Origin: Flavobacterium kingsejongi
Lineage (GTDB): Bacteria > Bacteroidota > Bacteroidia > Flavobacteriales > Flavobacteriaceae
DNA length: 64,000 nucleotides
Direction of reading: 5' to 3'
NCBI RefSeq assembly: GCF_003076475.1
Contig: NZ_CP020919.1
Location: 3,162,001 to 3,226,000, forward strand
The notes under the pieces were generated by a model. That model saw only the letters and a list, made by a program, of their open reading frames with translations, made no database searches and was not told where the DNA came from. A program made the translations under genes and the position numbers. Of the stretch, positions 56,151 through 64,000 are shown one piece after another. Each line of letters starts with the position of its first letter. Position 1 is the stretch's first letter.

Positions 56151-56568
56151 AGGTAAACTATCTTGAGATTTAGGATCACTACTATAAATTTTATTCATCA
56201 GTCAGTTCATGCTTAACTATGAGTTTGAATACATAAGCTTTGTAGCGATTATTATTTTAATATGTTATATAAAAATTTGAATTAATTTTAGGTACACACA
56301 CTGTACTAATAAAAATATAATTCAAAGCTATTAGATTTAAATTCATTGCTATGATAAATTGACTCCTAAAATAAATAAATCGATAGGCAGGTAATTATTT
56401 CTATGGTTTTTAAGAGCTGATAATATATCTATTTGGATTCCGAAGTATAAAGAGAGAAATAGTAAGCGTTCCAGTTTTACATAATAATCATTATTTAAGG
56501 TAAATTTGACCTTAGGAACCTGTAATCTATGCATTTCTATTTAAAATATCATTTTGATCTATAATTTA

Positions 56569-56614
56569 TATTATGTAAAATAGAAAAATTTAATGATAAT
56601 GGATGGTTTCATTT
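56569..56614 (+). repeat. Direct repeat copy 2, upstream of the 114-aa gene
   Basis: Same start and end as copy 1, located 43 bp before the ATG at 56657, so it probably includes promoter or leader sequence of that gene. Confidence 0.55.
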
Positions 56615-56656
56615 CCGTATAATTATGCTATTTTTATTTAAGTTAATATTAAAGCT

Positions 56657-57001
56657 ATGAATACAACTTACCATACCCTCTACTATTTAGAGAATTCAAA
56701 AATTGCTCTAATTGAAATTAAGATTGATACTATAGAGACCAATAACCTGGATAAAATATTCTATTGGTTTTTGTATGATAAAACTGAGGATACTTTACAG
56801 CGTTTGGATTTCCAGTCCAGTCATCTGCATAATAATTATGAAGAGCGCCATTTTGAACAAGGTTATTTGCGTTTTACCAATGAAGTTGGTCAGTATACCG
56901 CTGATACGGAAACAGAAGTTTCTAAATTAGTGAACAATCAAAGGCTTTTTTTACCGGAAAATATTATATCATACATCAATAAATACCTGAAAGAACATTG
57001 A
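56657..57001 (+). CDS. Hypothetical protein, 114 aa
   Basis: Not recognised. A small soluble protein rich in Tyr, Asn and Glu, with alternating strand-like segments (YHTLYYLENSKIALIEIKID) and a helical C-terminus (ENIISYINKYLKEH). The stop codon directly abuts the convergent AI-2E permease stop codon. A related upstream sequence is repeated 460 bp before it, hinting at a former duplication. Confidence 0.6.
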   Translation: MNTTYHTLYYLENSKIALIEIKIDTIETNNLDKIFYWFLYDKTEDTLQRLDFQSSHLHNNYEERHFEQGYLRFTNEVGQYTADTETEVSKLVNNQRLFLPENIISYINKYLKEH

Positions 57002-58102
57002 TTATTCTATTTCATTTTTGGGTTCTTCGGATGGAATAACGGCTACAACCGGTGGGTTGTCATCTTCACCCAGCACTAATCCCCAAGGTTTTAATCCTTC
57101 AACTCGATCAAAGACCACTTTGAAAATAGCAATTACGGGAATGGATAAAAACATTCCTTTTATACCCCATACCAATTCCCCTATCACCAATCCCAAAAGG
57201 GCTACCAGCGTATTGATTTTTACTTTTGATCCTACTATTTTCGGCATAATGTAATTACCATCTACAACATGAATGAGGACTACTGCAATTAAGACAAATA
57301 GTACATCCGTTGATCCCATCGTGGCAAATGTGATGAGTATGGTTAATAATGAGGCTGTTAATATTCCGATATACGGGATTACATTAAACAATCCTGTGAT
57401 AAGGCCCAGCAGCAAAGCATATTTAATACCGATAATTTCAAATGCAGTACAGGCTAAAGTCGTAACGATTAACATCTGCAGGAAAAGCCCTGCAATGTAT
57501 TTTTTGACAATGTATTGAATCTGGCCCACCACATCATATACAATAACAGAATGTTCTTCGCGGAATAAAGAGATGATAAATTTGAGCAATAATCTTCGGT
57601 GCAATAGTATAAAGAAGGTGTACAAAAATATAAATACCAGAAAAAGCATCAGCGATGAAACAGACAATAACGTATGCCCCAATAAGGTTGTGCCTTTGCT
57701 TAAAGCATCAGTTGTAGCACTATTTACATAACTCAATTGCTCGTTATTATCAATATGGAAGGTTCTGGAAATCCAGTCCTGAATATCAGTGGTGGCCAAA
57801 AGAATCTGCTCTTTAAAAGCAGGAAGGTCGTTAGAAAGTTCGCTAAACTGGCTAAACAGCAGAAAAAGCATACCCGATATGACAATCACCAGGCTTAGCA
57901 ATACTAATATTGATGAAACGGAGCGTGGCATTTTCCATTTTCGTTCCAAAAAATTGGCAAAGGGTAGCAATAATAAAGAAAAGAGAAATGCAAATAATAA
58001 TGGAGCCAATACCGTTTGTCCGATAATAGCCAGATAAAACATACAGATTATACTAACAAGTACATGGGCTAACCGGGTATAAAAAGGTGTAGATCGTATC
58101 AT
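57002..58102 (-). CDS. AI-2E family transporter (PerM/UPF0118)
   Basis: 366-residue inner-membrane protein from ATG 58102 (MIRSTPFYTRLAHVL); an upstream TTG is less likely. About eight membrane spans are predicted with the family layout: paired N-terminal spans, a soluble central part (about 75-150), and a C-terminal half with GLITGLFNVIPYIGIL and VDGNYIMPKIVGSKVKINTL, the conserved PYIG and P-x-x-x-G-x-x-V motifs. Members are exporters or Na+/H+ antiporters; the substrate is unknown. The gene ends flush against the convergent gene with no terminator. Confidence 0.88.
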   Translation of the reverse strand: MIRSTPFYTRLAHVLVSIICMFYLAIIGQTVLAPLLFAFLFSLLLLPFANFLERKWKMPRSVSSILVLLSLVIVISGMLFLLFSQFSELSNDLPAFKEQILLATTDIQDWISRTFHIDNNEQLSYVNSATTDALSKGTTLLGHTLLSVSSLMLFLVFIFLYTFFILLHRRLLLKFIISLFREEHSVIVYDVVGQIQYIVKKYIAGLFLQMLIVTTLACTAFEIIGIKYALLLGLITGLFNVIPYIGILTASLLTILITFATMGSTDVLFVLIAVVLIHVVDGNYIMPKIVGSKVKINTLVALLGLVIGELVWGIKGMFLSIPVIAIFKVVFDRVEGLKPWGLVLGEDDNPPVVAVIPSEEPKNEIE

Positions 58103-58256
58103 AATTTTCTTCAATTTGGTATAAATATAAGTAAAACGGCGTAATTCTATATCCTAAGTTAAGAACAAAAAGGAAAAGTATAAAGAATTTGGAACTCGTT
58201 TATTTAATTTTTTTTTATAGGGTTAAATTTAGTATTTTTAAACTTTATATTTTTTT

Positions 58257-60173
58257 ATGAAAAATACAATAGCAGAACGCATTGCTGATTTTTTAAAGCG
58301 TTATCCCCCATTCCTTTCGCTCAGTTATGCTGAGCTCCTGGAAATAGCATCGGAAGTCCGTATCCTCTCTTTGGAAAAGAATAAGACTCTTTTCCAGATT
58401 GGCGATCCCTGTCATACTGATTTTTATGTAATCAAAGATGGCGCTGTAGGGCTCTCCATTACTTCTGATGCAGAAGAAACCCTCATCGACCGTTGTGCGG
58501 AAGGTGATATTCTCGGACTACGTCCATTTTTTGCCAAAAATAATTACCTCCTGACGGCCAAAGCCCGTGAAGAAACGATCATATTTGCTATTCCGATATT
58601 GATTTTCCAAAAGATACTATTGCGGAATGAAGAAGTTCTTAGTTTCTTATTGGAGAGTTTTGCTTCCAACACCCGTAATCCTTATGATAAAGAGCATAAA
58701 GGCAAGCTGATTTCTGAAAATGTAATTTATAGCGACCAACAGTCCGAAATCCAGTATTTCCAGTCTATCGATTATTCGGAAAAACCACTTTTGGCTACTG
58801 CAGATGCGATTGCAAAAGATATAGCACAAATGATGACCGATAATAATATTGGCAGTGTCATTATTCAAAATAACAATCTCCCGATAGGTATTGTAACGGA
58901 CAAAGACCTGCGTACCAAAATTGCTACCGGGCGTTTTCCAATTACAGTCGAAGTTGGTAAAATAATGGTTTCTCCAGTGATTACCGTTCCGGAAGATTTA
59001 TCACTGGCCGAAGCACAACTCTACATGCTAAAGTATGATGTGGATTACCTGTGTGTAACACTGGATGGTACAGCCAAATCCGAAATAAAAGGTATTATTT
59101 CTGAGAATGATTTAGTTGAAGCACAGGCGAATAACCTTGGTGTGTTAATTAAAGAGATCAAGCGTGGCCATTCTTCAAAAGACCTTAAACGAAGCCGTGA
59201 AAAACTATCCGAGCTGATTGAATCTTCCTTGGCGAATGATATCCCATTACCCCAAATTACCAATATTGCGGGTGAAGTCAATATGGCTTTAATCAAAAGA
59301 GCCATTGATATTGCTATTTTAGAAATGGGCTCTCCTCCTGTCCGATTTGCCTGGCTTGCTATTGGTAGCCAGGGCCGTAAAGAGCAACTATTACTTACGG
59401 ATCAGGATAGCTTCCTCGTTTTTGAAGATGTGGCTAATGATAAATACCGCGATGTGAAGGATTATTTCCTGAAACTGGCCCGTCGGGTGACGACTACACT
59501 GAATCGTGTGGGTTATCAGTCTTCACCTGAAGGGAATATTGCGAGTAATATATTGTGGTGTAATTCCCTTAGCGTCTGGATTAGTCAATACGGAAAATGG
59601 ATTAATACTCCGGGTGAAAACTCAGATGCTATCAGCAGGACTTTCTTTGATTATGAATTTGCCTATGGTGACATTGCTATAGAAGAAGCCATTACTACGG
59701 TGATCTTTAAAGATATCCGGGAAAAGAAAAAATTCTTTGGTTATTTAGGAAATGATGCGTTGAAAAAACCACCAGCCTTAGGTTTCTTCAAGCAGTTTAA
59801 TGTGGAGGAAGATGGTGAAAACAAAGACCTGTTTGATATTAAAAACCGTGCACTGGCGCCTTTAATTGATGCAGCACGCCTATTGATCCTGAGCCAGAAT
59901 ATTAAAGGTGTAAACAATACATATTACCGGTTCCGCCAATTGGCTGTTTCGGAGCCTAAATATGCCGAATTGTACCTGGAATGTGCAGATGCCTTTATCA
60001 CACTTTCCCAGTTCCGTACAGAATCTGGAATAAAAAATGATAATAACGGACAATACATTAATCTGGAAGAACTTTCAAAAACGGATAAAGCCAAACTGAA
60101 ACATACTTTCACTGTAATTAAAGAAGTACAGGACCTGATTAAAAACCGATTTGCCCTAACTTATTTCTCATAA
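58257..60173 (+). CDS. cNMP-binding / CBS / DUF294 nucleotidyltransferase-like signalling protein
   Basis: 638-residue cytoplasmic regulatory protein. An N-terminal cyclic-nucleotide-binding fold covers about 15-140 (IGDPCHTDFYVIKDGAVGLSI). Two CBS repeats span about 175-300 (IGSVIIQNNNLPIGIVTDKDLR, VDYLCVTLDGT...GIISENDLVEA). A DUF294 nucleotidyltransferase-like domain (about 335-480, LAIGSQGRKEQLLLTDQDSFLVFED) and a DUF294 C-terminal substrate-like domain follow. The GS-x13-DxD pattern is intact in spacing, so adenylyl- or uridylyl-transfer is possible. The exonuclease-like gene starts 2 bp after it. Confidence 0.9.
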   Translation: MKNTIAERIADFLKRYPPFLSLSYAELLEIASEVRILSLEKNKTLFQIGDPCHTDFYVIKDGAVGLSITSDAEETLIDRCAEGDILGLRPFFAKNNYLLTAKAREETIIFAIPILIFQKILLRNEEVLSFLLESFASNTRNPYDKEHKGKLISENVIYSDQQSEIQYFQSIDYSEKPLLATADAIAKDIAQMMTDNNIGSVIIQNNNLPIGIVTDKDLRTKIATGRFPITVEVGKIMVSPVITVPEDLSLAEAQLYMLKYDVDYLCVTLDGTAKSEIKGIISENDLVEAQANNLGVLIKEIKRGHSSKDLKRSREKLSELIESSLANDIPLPQITNIAGEVNMALIKRAIDIAILEMGSPPVRFAWLAIGSQGRKEQLLLTDQDSFLVFEDVANDKYRDVKDYFLKLARRVTTTLNRVGYQSSPEGNIASNILWCNSLSVWISQYGKWINTPGENSDAISRTFFDYEFAYGDIAIEEAITTVIFKDIREKKKFFGYLGNDALKKPPALGFFKQFNVEEDGENKDLFDIKNRALAPLIDAARLLILSQNIKGVNNTYYRFRQLAVSEPKYAELYLECADAFITLSQFRTESGIKNDNNGQYINLEELSKTDKAKLKHTFTVIKEVQDLIKNRFALTYFS

Positions 60174-60175
60174 CC

Positions 60176-60766
60176 ATGCTGGAATGGCTTAAAAATATCA
60201 CTAAAGAAACCCCGGAGTTCTGGAAAAATTACCTTGGTAAATTCGATAAGAAAACCGAGCGTCGCTTTGTGGTATTCAGTACTGAAACTACAGGTACGGA
60301 TCCTGAAAAAGATAAAGTGCTCTCTATTGGGGCACTGGCAATTATTGATAACAAAATCATTGTAAAAGATGCTTTTGAAATTCAAATTGATCCGGAGAAA
60401 AATATTACTGATATTACCCCGCTTTCCCCTATCGGGACAAAAGTATCCGAACCAGAAGCCCTTAAAGAATTTGTTGACTATATTGGTAAAGCCATACTTG
60501 TAGGCCATCGGATTAATTTTGATATTGAAATTATCAATGAAGGCCTTTTAAAGCTCAATTGTGGTAAATTAAAAAACGAGGCACTGGATATCGAGATCAT
60601 GTACAAAAAATGGAAACAACTTACTGATGAGAGGCAACTCTCGCTGGAAGAGCTTTCTAATGCTTTTAAAATGATCAAAAGCGAACGGCATTCTGCGTCA
60701 AACGATGCTTATACTATTGCGCTTTTATTCCTGAGGCTCAAATCCCGATTGGACCTGTTGAATTAA
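60176..60766 (+). CDS. DnaQ-like 3'-5' exonuclease-fold protein with altered ExoI motif
   Basis: 196 residues of the DEDDh exonuclease fold. Motif I reads FSTETTG (Ser35-Thr-Glu37), where the usual first catalytic Asp of D-x-E is replaced by Ser. Motif II is GHRINFDIEI (Asp present) and motif III is RHSASNDAYTIA with the expected His and Asp. Loss of the first metal ligand should weaken or abolish nuclease activity, so it may act as a binding protein. It starts 2 bp after the DUF294 gene, a pairing seen in other Bacteroidetes. Confidence 0.85.
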   Translation: MLEWLKNITKETPEFWKNYLGKFDKKTERRFVVFSTETTGTDPEKDKVLSIGALAIIDNKIIVKDAFEIQIDPEKNITDITPLSPIGTKVSEPEALKEFVDYIGKAILVGHRINFDIEIINEGLLKLNCGKLKNEALDIEIMYKKWKQLTDERQLSLEELSNAFKMIKSERHSASNDAYTIALLFLRLKSRLDLLN

Positions 60767-60802
60767 GCAATAATAGATTTAATACGATATAAAAAATAGA
60801 AA

Positions 60803-61195
60803 ATGATACAATTAGGCTATACCATACTCTATGTTCAGGATGTCGTAAAGACAGTAGAATTTTATGAGAATGCTTTTGCTTTTCAGCGTAAATTTATTGC
60901 TCCGGACAATAGTTATGCCGAATTGATTTCTGGGAGTACAACCCTTTCATTTGCAGCTATTGACTTGGCAGCATCCAATCTTACAGCGGGTTTTATAACA
61001 AGCACCTTAAAAGCAAAACCTTTTGGAATTGAAATTGGTATGGTTACAGATGATGTTCCTACAACCCTTGCCGCTGCGATTACTGCGGGTGCGACACTAC
61101 TGGAAACCCCAAAAACAAAACCATGGGGACAGATTGTTGCTTATGTAAGGGATTTGGATGGCTTCCTGATCGAAATTTGTACCCCTGTAGGATAG
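60803..61195 (+). CDS. VOC-family (glyoxalase-like) protein
   Basis: 130-residue protein of the vicinal-oxygen-chelate fold with two beta-alpha-beta-beta-beta modules. The first begins LGYTILYVQDVVKTVEFYENAF; the second ends DLDGFLIEICTPVG, with a Glu in a metal-ligand position. Members include glyoxalase I, dioxygenases and resistance proteins; the substrate cannot be told. It starts 36 bp after the exonuclease-like gene, so it may share its transcript. Confidence 0.85.
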   Translation: MIQLGYTILYVQDVVKTVEFYENAFAFQRKFIAPDNSYAELISGSTTLSFAAIDLAASNLTAGFITSTLKAKPFGIEIGMVTDDVPTTLAAAITAGATLLETPKTKPWGQIVAYVRDLDGFLIEICTPVG

Positions 61196-61228
61196 TTAGA
61201 ATTATCAATTTACTTTAACGCAAACAAT

Positions 61229-62152
61229 ATGGATGCATTAGTTATTTCCGGAGGTGGCAGTAAAGGCGCATTTGCAGGCGGTGTTGCCGAATACCTCATG
61301 CAGCATAGCGGCAAAGATTATGATTTATATGTCGGTACTTCCACCGGTAGCCTGTTAATCCCTTTTCTTGCCTTAGGAGATATTGAACGGATTAAAAAAA
61401 TTTATACGACTATCCGTCAAAGTGATATTTTTACGGTATGCCCTTTTATCATCAAAAAGAAAAATGGTGTAGTTACCACCCGGATGAATCATTTGGGGAT
61501 TATAAAACAATTTATAAAAAGACAAAAAACCTTAGGAGACAGTACTAATTTACGCAAATTAATCGGGGAAAGCTTTACAGCCGAAGATTTTGCCATGCTG
61601 CAATCCAGAGGAAAAGAGATTGTGGTGACAGTCGCTAATCTTACCACTCAGACTATTGAGCACAAATCCTCTAAGGATTATGGTTATGAAGATTATTGTG
61701 ACTGGATCTGGGCCTCTGCTAACCTGATTCCCTTAATGAGCCTTGTTTGTAAAAACGGACAGGAATATGGTGATGGTGGATTTGGGAACCTGATTCCCGT
61801 ACAGGAAGCGATTATACGTGGCGCTTCTGCCATAGATGTTATTGTGCTCCGATTGGAAAAAGGGGTTTATAATAATCCACCATTGCGTAATGCCCTCGAA
61901 GTTTTCAGCCGAACCTATGATTTTATGCTCAATCAAATTGGGATTGATGACCTGCTTATTGCCAATCTGCAGGCAGCAGGAAATAATGTAGCGGTTCACT
62001 TTTATTACATCAACAGACTATTGACCACGCGGTCCTATATTTTTGATGCGGATGAAATGAAAACCTGGTGGCAGGAAGGGTATGAAATGTTTCAGAAAGA
62101 AGCCTGTAAAAGCCATTATATCGAATCCAGGGACACCGAAAGTATGGATTAA
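61229..62152 (+). CDS. Patatin-like phospholipase
   Basis: 307-residue cytoplasmic lipid acyl hydrolase. The oxyanion motif GGGSKGAFAGG is near the N-terminus, the nucleophile elbow is Gly-Thr-Ser38-Thr-Gly, and the dyad Asp182 lies in GDGGFGNLIPV. No signal peptide or membrane span is present, unlike bigger patatin-OMP fusions of this phylum. It starts 33 bp after the VOC gene. The target lipid is unknown. Confidence 0.9.
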   Translation: MDALVISGGGSKGAFAGGVAEYLMQHSGKDYDLYVGTSTGSLLIPFLALGDIERIKKIYTTIRQSDIFTVCPFIIKKKNGVVTTRMNHLGIIKQFIKRQKTLGDSTNLRKLIGESFTAEDFAMLQSRGKEIVVTVANLTTQTIEHKSSKDYGYEDYCDWIWASANLIPLMSLVCKNGQEYGDGGFGNLIPVQEAIIRGASAIDVIVLRLEKGVYNNPPLRNALEVFSRTYDFMLNQIGIDDLLIANLQAAGNNVAVHFYYINRLLTTRSYIFDADEMKTWWQEGYEMFQKEACKSHYIESRDTESMD

Positions 62153-62208
62153 AATCCTATCAAAATAGCGTTCAAATACTCTTTACTCATTCCAAAATAC
62201 CAATTCCT

Positions 62209-63048
62209 ATGTTTAGAATAGTACTTTTTAGTTTTTGCCTGATCCTATCTCTTTCTTCCGTAGCACAAACCAACAAATACCCGAATAGCAGCTTTTTAGC
62301 CCAGTGTTACAAGGATCCGCAATACCTTGCTTTAAAAGAAAAAGTTTCCAGAGAATTTGCCCATACCCCACCCGGCCAATGGGGCGAATTTGTAAAAGGG
62401 GTAGATGAGGATTTGATTACGAGCCAAAAGATCATTGCTTTTACTTTTGATGCCTGCGGTGGTAAAAATGCAGATGGTTATGATTCTGAACTCATTAATT
62501 ACCTGCGTAAAGAAAAAATTCCGGCTACTTTATTTGTGACTGGAAAATGGATTGATGCCAATTATACTACTTTTTTGGAATTAGCGAAAGATCCTTTATT
62601 TCAAATTGAAAATCACGGACTGAATCACCGTCCATGTTCAGTTGATGGGGAAAGTGAATATGGTATTCATAGTACAAAAGATATTCCCGATGCTTTTGAT
62701 GAGATAGAGGCTAATGCCGAAAAAATTGAAAAAATTACGGGCAAACGGCCCCTTTTTTACCGCTCTGCCACTGCTTATACCGATGAAGCCTGTGCTAAAA
62801 TTGCAAAGCAACTCGGGATTACCGTAATCAGCTTTGATGTGCTTTCGGGTGATGCAGTCCCAAATACACCCAAAAAAAAAATAACGGATGCCGTTTTAGA
62901 ACATGTACGTCCGGGGGCTTTGATCATCATGCACTTTAACCGTCCAAAATGGAATACTTTTGAAGCCATGCAGGATATTGTACCCCAACTTCGTAAATCG
63001 GGTTATACTTTTGCCCGGCTGAATGATTTTCCTTTAAAACAAAAATAG
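62209..63048 (+). CDS. Secreted polysaccharide deacetylase
   Basis: 279-residue exported carbohydrate esterase of the NodB (CE4) fold, with a signal peptide (residues 1-20, ends SVAQ). Motif 1 reads AFTFDACGG, with the catalytic base Asp followed by Ala rather than a second Asp. Motif 2 is ENHGLNHRPC with the two His metal ligands spaced H-x3-H, then RPLFYRSATAYTDE (motif 3) and a late ALIIMHFNRPKW His. It probably removes N- or O-acetyl groups from a cell-wall or capsule polymer. It follows the patatin gene by 56 bp. Confidence 0.88.
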   Translation: MFRIVLFSFCLILSLSSVAQTNKYPNSSFLAQCYKDPQYLALKEKVSREFAHTPPGQWGEFVKGVDEDLITSQKIIAFTFDACGGKNADGYDSELINYLRKEKIPATLFVTGKWIDANYTTFLELAKDPLFQIENHGLNHRPCSVDGESEYGIHSTKDIPDAFDEIEANAEKIEKITGKRPLFYRSATAYTDEACAKIAKQLGITVISFDVLSGDAVPNTPKKKITDAVLEHVRPGALIIMHFNRPKWNTFEAMQDIVPQLRKSGYTFARLNDFPLKQK

Positions 63049-63176
63049 TAATCGCGGCGATTTAGGTAACCGGAAATTGTAGTTTGACGTGGAAAGTTTT
63101 ATCTTGGCAGAGACAACTCATTTCGTATCGATCCGCGAGTTCGATTACAGTCGAAAAAAATTACCATTAATAATTT

Positions 63177-63887
63177 ATGGACAGCCACTATAGAATAGCA
63201 CTTGACCAGGCATTGGCCTGGATAAACTCAAATTATACTGCGACAGGAATAATTGTTAGCGGAAGTATAATTCGTGGCAATCCCAATAAAAATAGCGACT
63301 TTGATATCTTTGTTATTCACGACGGCTTATTTAGGCAAAGAGTTCAAAAATTGTTCAATAAAGTACCTTGCGAAATATTCGTAAATAATATTGAACATGT
63401 TTACCGCTATTTTGAAAGTGAATTAGCGGATAACAGACCTGTTAGTGCCAATATCATTGCAACAGGACAATTATATATGGGAAACGACAATCAAAAAATA
63501 GTTGCCCTTGTTGACGATGCAAAAAAGTACATTTTATTGCCCAAACCCTTAACAGATGAACAACTGATATTTTATAAATACGCTATAACAAATCTGCTTG
63601 AAGATGCCACAGATATTTATACCACAGACAAGATAACAACTTTATACATTCTTGACAAAGTAGTAATAGACATAATTCATTTCATTTTTTATGCTAAGCA
63701 ACAACCCTTACCAAGACTAAAAGACAGAATTGAGAATCTATTAGAATTAGACCCAGTAATAGGAAATTTGATAACGATATATTATGGTGAAAAGAGCGTT
63801 GAGGAAAAGTATAAATTGACAAAACAAATGGTTATTGGCTTGACAGGTGTAACAGGTTTTTTTGAATGGAGTTCAGCCCCAGAATAA
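63177..63887 (+). CDS. Nucleotidyltransferase-fold protein
   Basis: 236 residues with an N-terminal polymerase-beta-like nucleotidyltransferase core: VSGSIIRGNPNKNSDFDIFVI (GS...DxD) gives the two catalytic Asp residues near 41-43. A third acidic residue could be Glu in CEIFVNNIE. The C-terminal half is helical (LEDATDIYTTDKITTLYILD). It resembles resistance-type or toxin/antitoxin nucleotidyltransferases, but the target is unknown. It is preceded by 128 bp of sequence with a different base feel (CGCGGCG, GATCCGCGAG) and followed by an IS-like end, so a recently gained gene is possible. Confidence 0.75.
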   Translation: MDSHYRIALDQALAWINSNYTATGIIVSGSIIRGNPNKNSDFDIFVIHDGLFRQRVQKLFNKVPCEIFVNNIEHVYRYFESELADNRPVSANIIATGQLYMGNDNQKIVALVDDAKKYILLPKPLTDEQLIFYKYAITNLLEDATDIYTTDKITTLYILDKVVIDIIHFIFYAKQQPLPRLKDRIENLLELDPVIGNLITIYYGEKSVEEKYKLTKQMVIGLTGVTGFFEWSSAPE

Positions 63888-63899
63888 TTATTCTATATA

Positions 63900-64000
63900 G
63901 GCTGTCTCAAAAAACATTTAAAAATCCAATTTATATGTGAGGCATTTTCTATCCTACTTGACATAATGTTAAAAAATATTTTACTACCTAACTAACTACA
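63900..64000 (+). mobile_element. Probable insertion-sequence end, running out of the window
   Basis: GGCTGTCTCAAAA (63900-63912) shares 12 bases with the left end of the IS1182 element (GCTGTCTCAAAA at 28334-28345). The following AT-rich DNA has no gene in view. It is either the start of another element of this type or a remnant. Confidence 0.45.

Larger units (their letters stand above)
55807..56656. other. AT-rich intergenic region, no gene supported
   Basis: About 850 bp with very high AT content. It contains a TACGAAG/CTTCGTA inverted repeat (56028-56034 with 56053-56059), possibly a terminator-like hairpin, and two copies of a 43-46 bp direct repeat (next entries). A 61-codon minus-strand frame at 56349-56534 is not convincing. 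The region looks like decayed sequence around a former copy of the small gene at 56657. Confidence 0.6.

Noticed and set aside
56349..56534. 61-codon minus-strand open frame in the AT-rich gap
   Set aside because: No promoter, neighbours or recognisable pattern; such frames arise by chance in AT-rich DNA.
63130..63165. Possible tRNA 3' half (a GTTCGATT-like T-loop sequence)
   Set aside because: No matching acceptor or anticodon arms were found around it.
1..64000. CRISPR array, rRNA genes, replication origin
   Set aside because: No regularly spaced repeats, conserved rRNA blocks or DnaA-box clusters were noticed on reading either strand.

Overview
The window looks like a chromosomal segment of a Flavobacterium-type member of the Bacteroidetes. 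The evidence is low GC, A-rich ribosome-binding regions, several TAnnTTTG-type -7 promoter elements (the Bacteroidetes sigma-A form), many secreted lipoproteins, and typical flavobacterial gene types: GAF histidine kinase, imelysin and di-heme oxidoreductase, TPR protein next to gyrA, CbpA/CbpM, and a RimB-RimK fusion. No rRNA, tRNA or CRISPR array was seen.

Layout. 1-11 kb: end of a PiT phosphate transporter, outer-membrane phospholipase A, a histidine kinase, prfB with its programmed +1 frameshift, threonine aldolase, YbaB, a secreted oligopeptidase B, a cysteine-synthase-like enzyme, a small lipoprotein and a decayed small gene. 11-21.8 kb: YebC, a tail-specific protease, gcvT, then the threonine operon thrA-thrB-thrC on the minus strand behind a threonine-rich leader peptide and an RNA that can pair with the thrA start region; nnr follows on the plus strand. 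21.8-30 kb: an IS3-family element with intact ends, a TlpA-like lipoprotein whose last codons come from that element, hutH, a DUF421 protein, a RimB-RimK fusion and an IS1182-type element. 30-41.7 kb: clpC, gyrA, a TPR protein, an MFS exporter, CbpA/CbpM, ndh and a DinB-like protein.

41.9-48.4 kb is the accessory highlight. Four co-directional, nearly contiguous genes resemble a multi-component alpha-helical pore-forming toxin locus: (1) an HBL/XaxA-like protein, now split by an IS256-type element whose own transposase is frameshifted; (2) an 825-residue protein with a beta-rich head, a long helical and hydrophobic middle, and a C-terminal beta module reminiscent of Tc-toxin A subunits; (3) a 236-residue helical protein; (4) a 213-residue beta-rich, possibly binding, protein. 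The assignment rests on sequence character and gene order, not on a database search.

48.4-54.2 kb: a DoxX-like gene and an outer-membrane porin diverge from a region holding an 18-bp perfect inverted repeat. Behind the porin come an imelysin lipoprotein and a di-heme c-type oxidoreductase, a set consistent with iron acquisition. 54.2-56.7 kb is decayed: an open frame without a start codon, a frameshifted membrane protein and about 850 bp of AT-rich non-coding DNA with a 45-bp direct repeat. 56.7-64 kb: an AI-2E permease, a cNMP/CBS/DUF294 protein paired with a DnaQ-like exonuclease that lacks its first catalytic Asp, a VOC protein, a patatin, a polysaccharide deacetylase, a nucleotidyltransferase and what looks like the end of another insertion sequence running out of the window.
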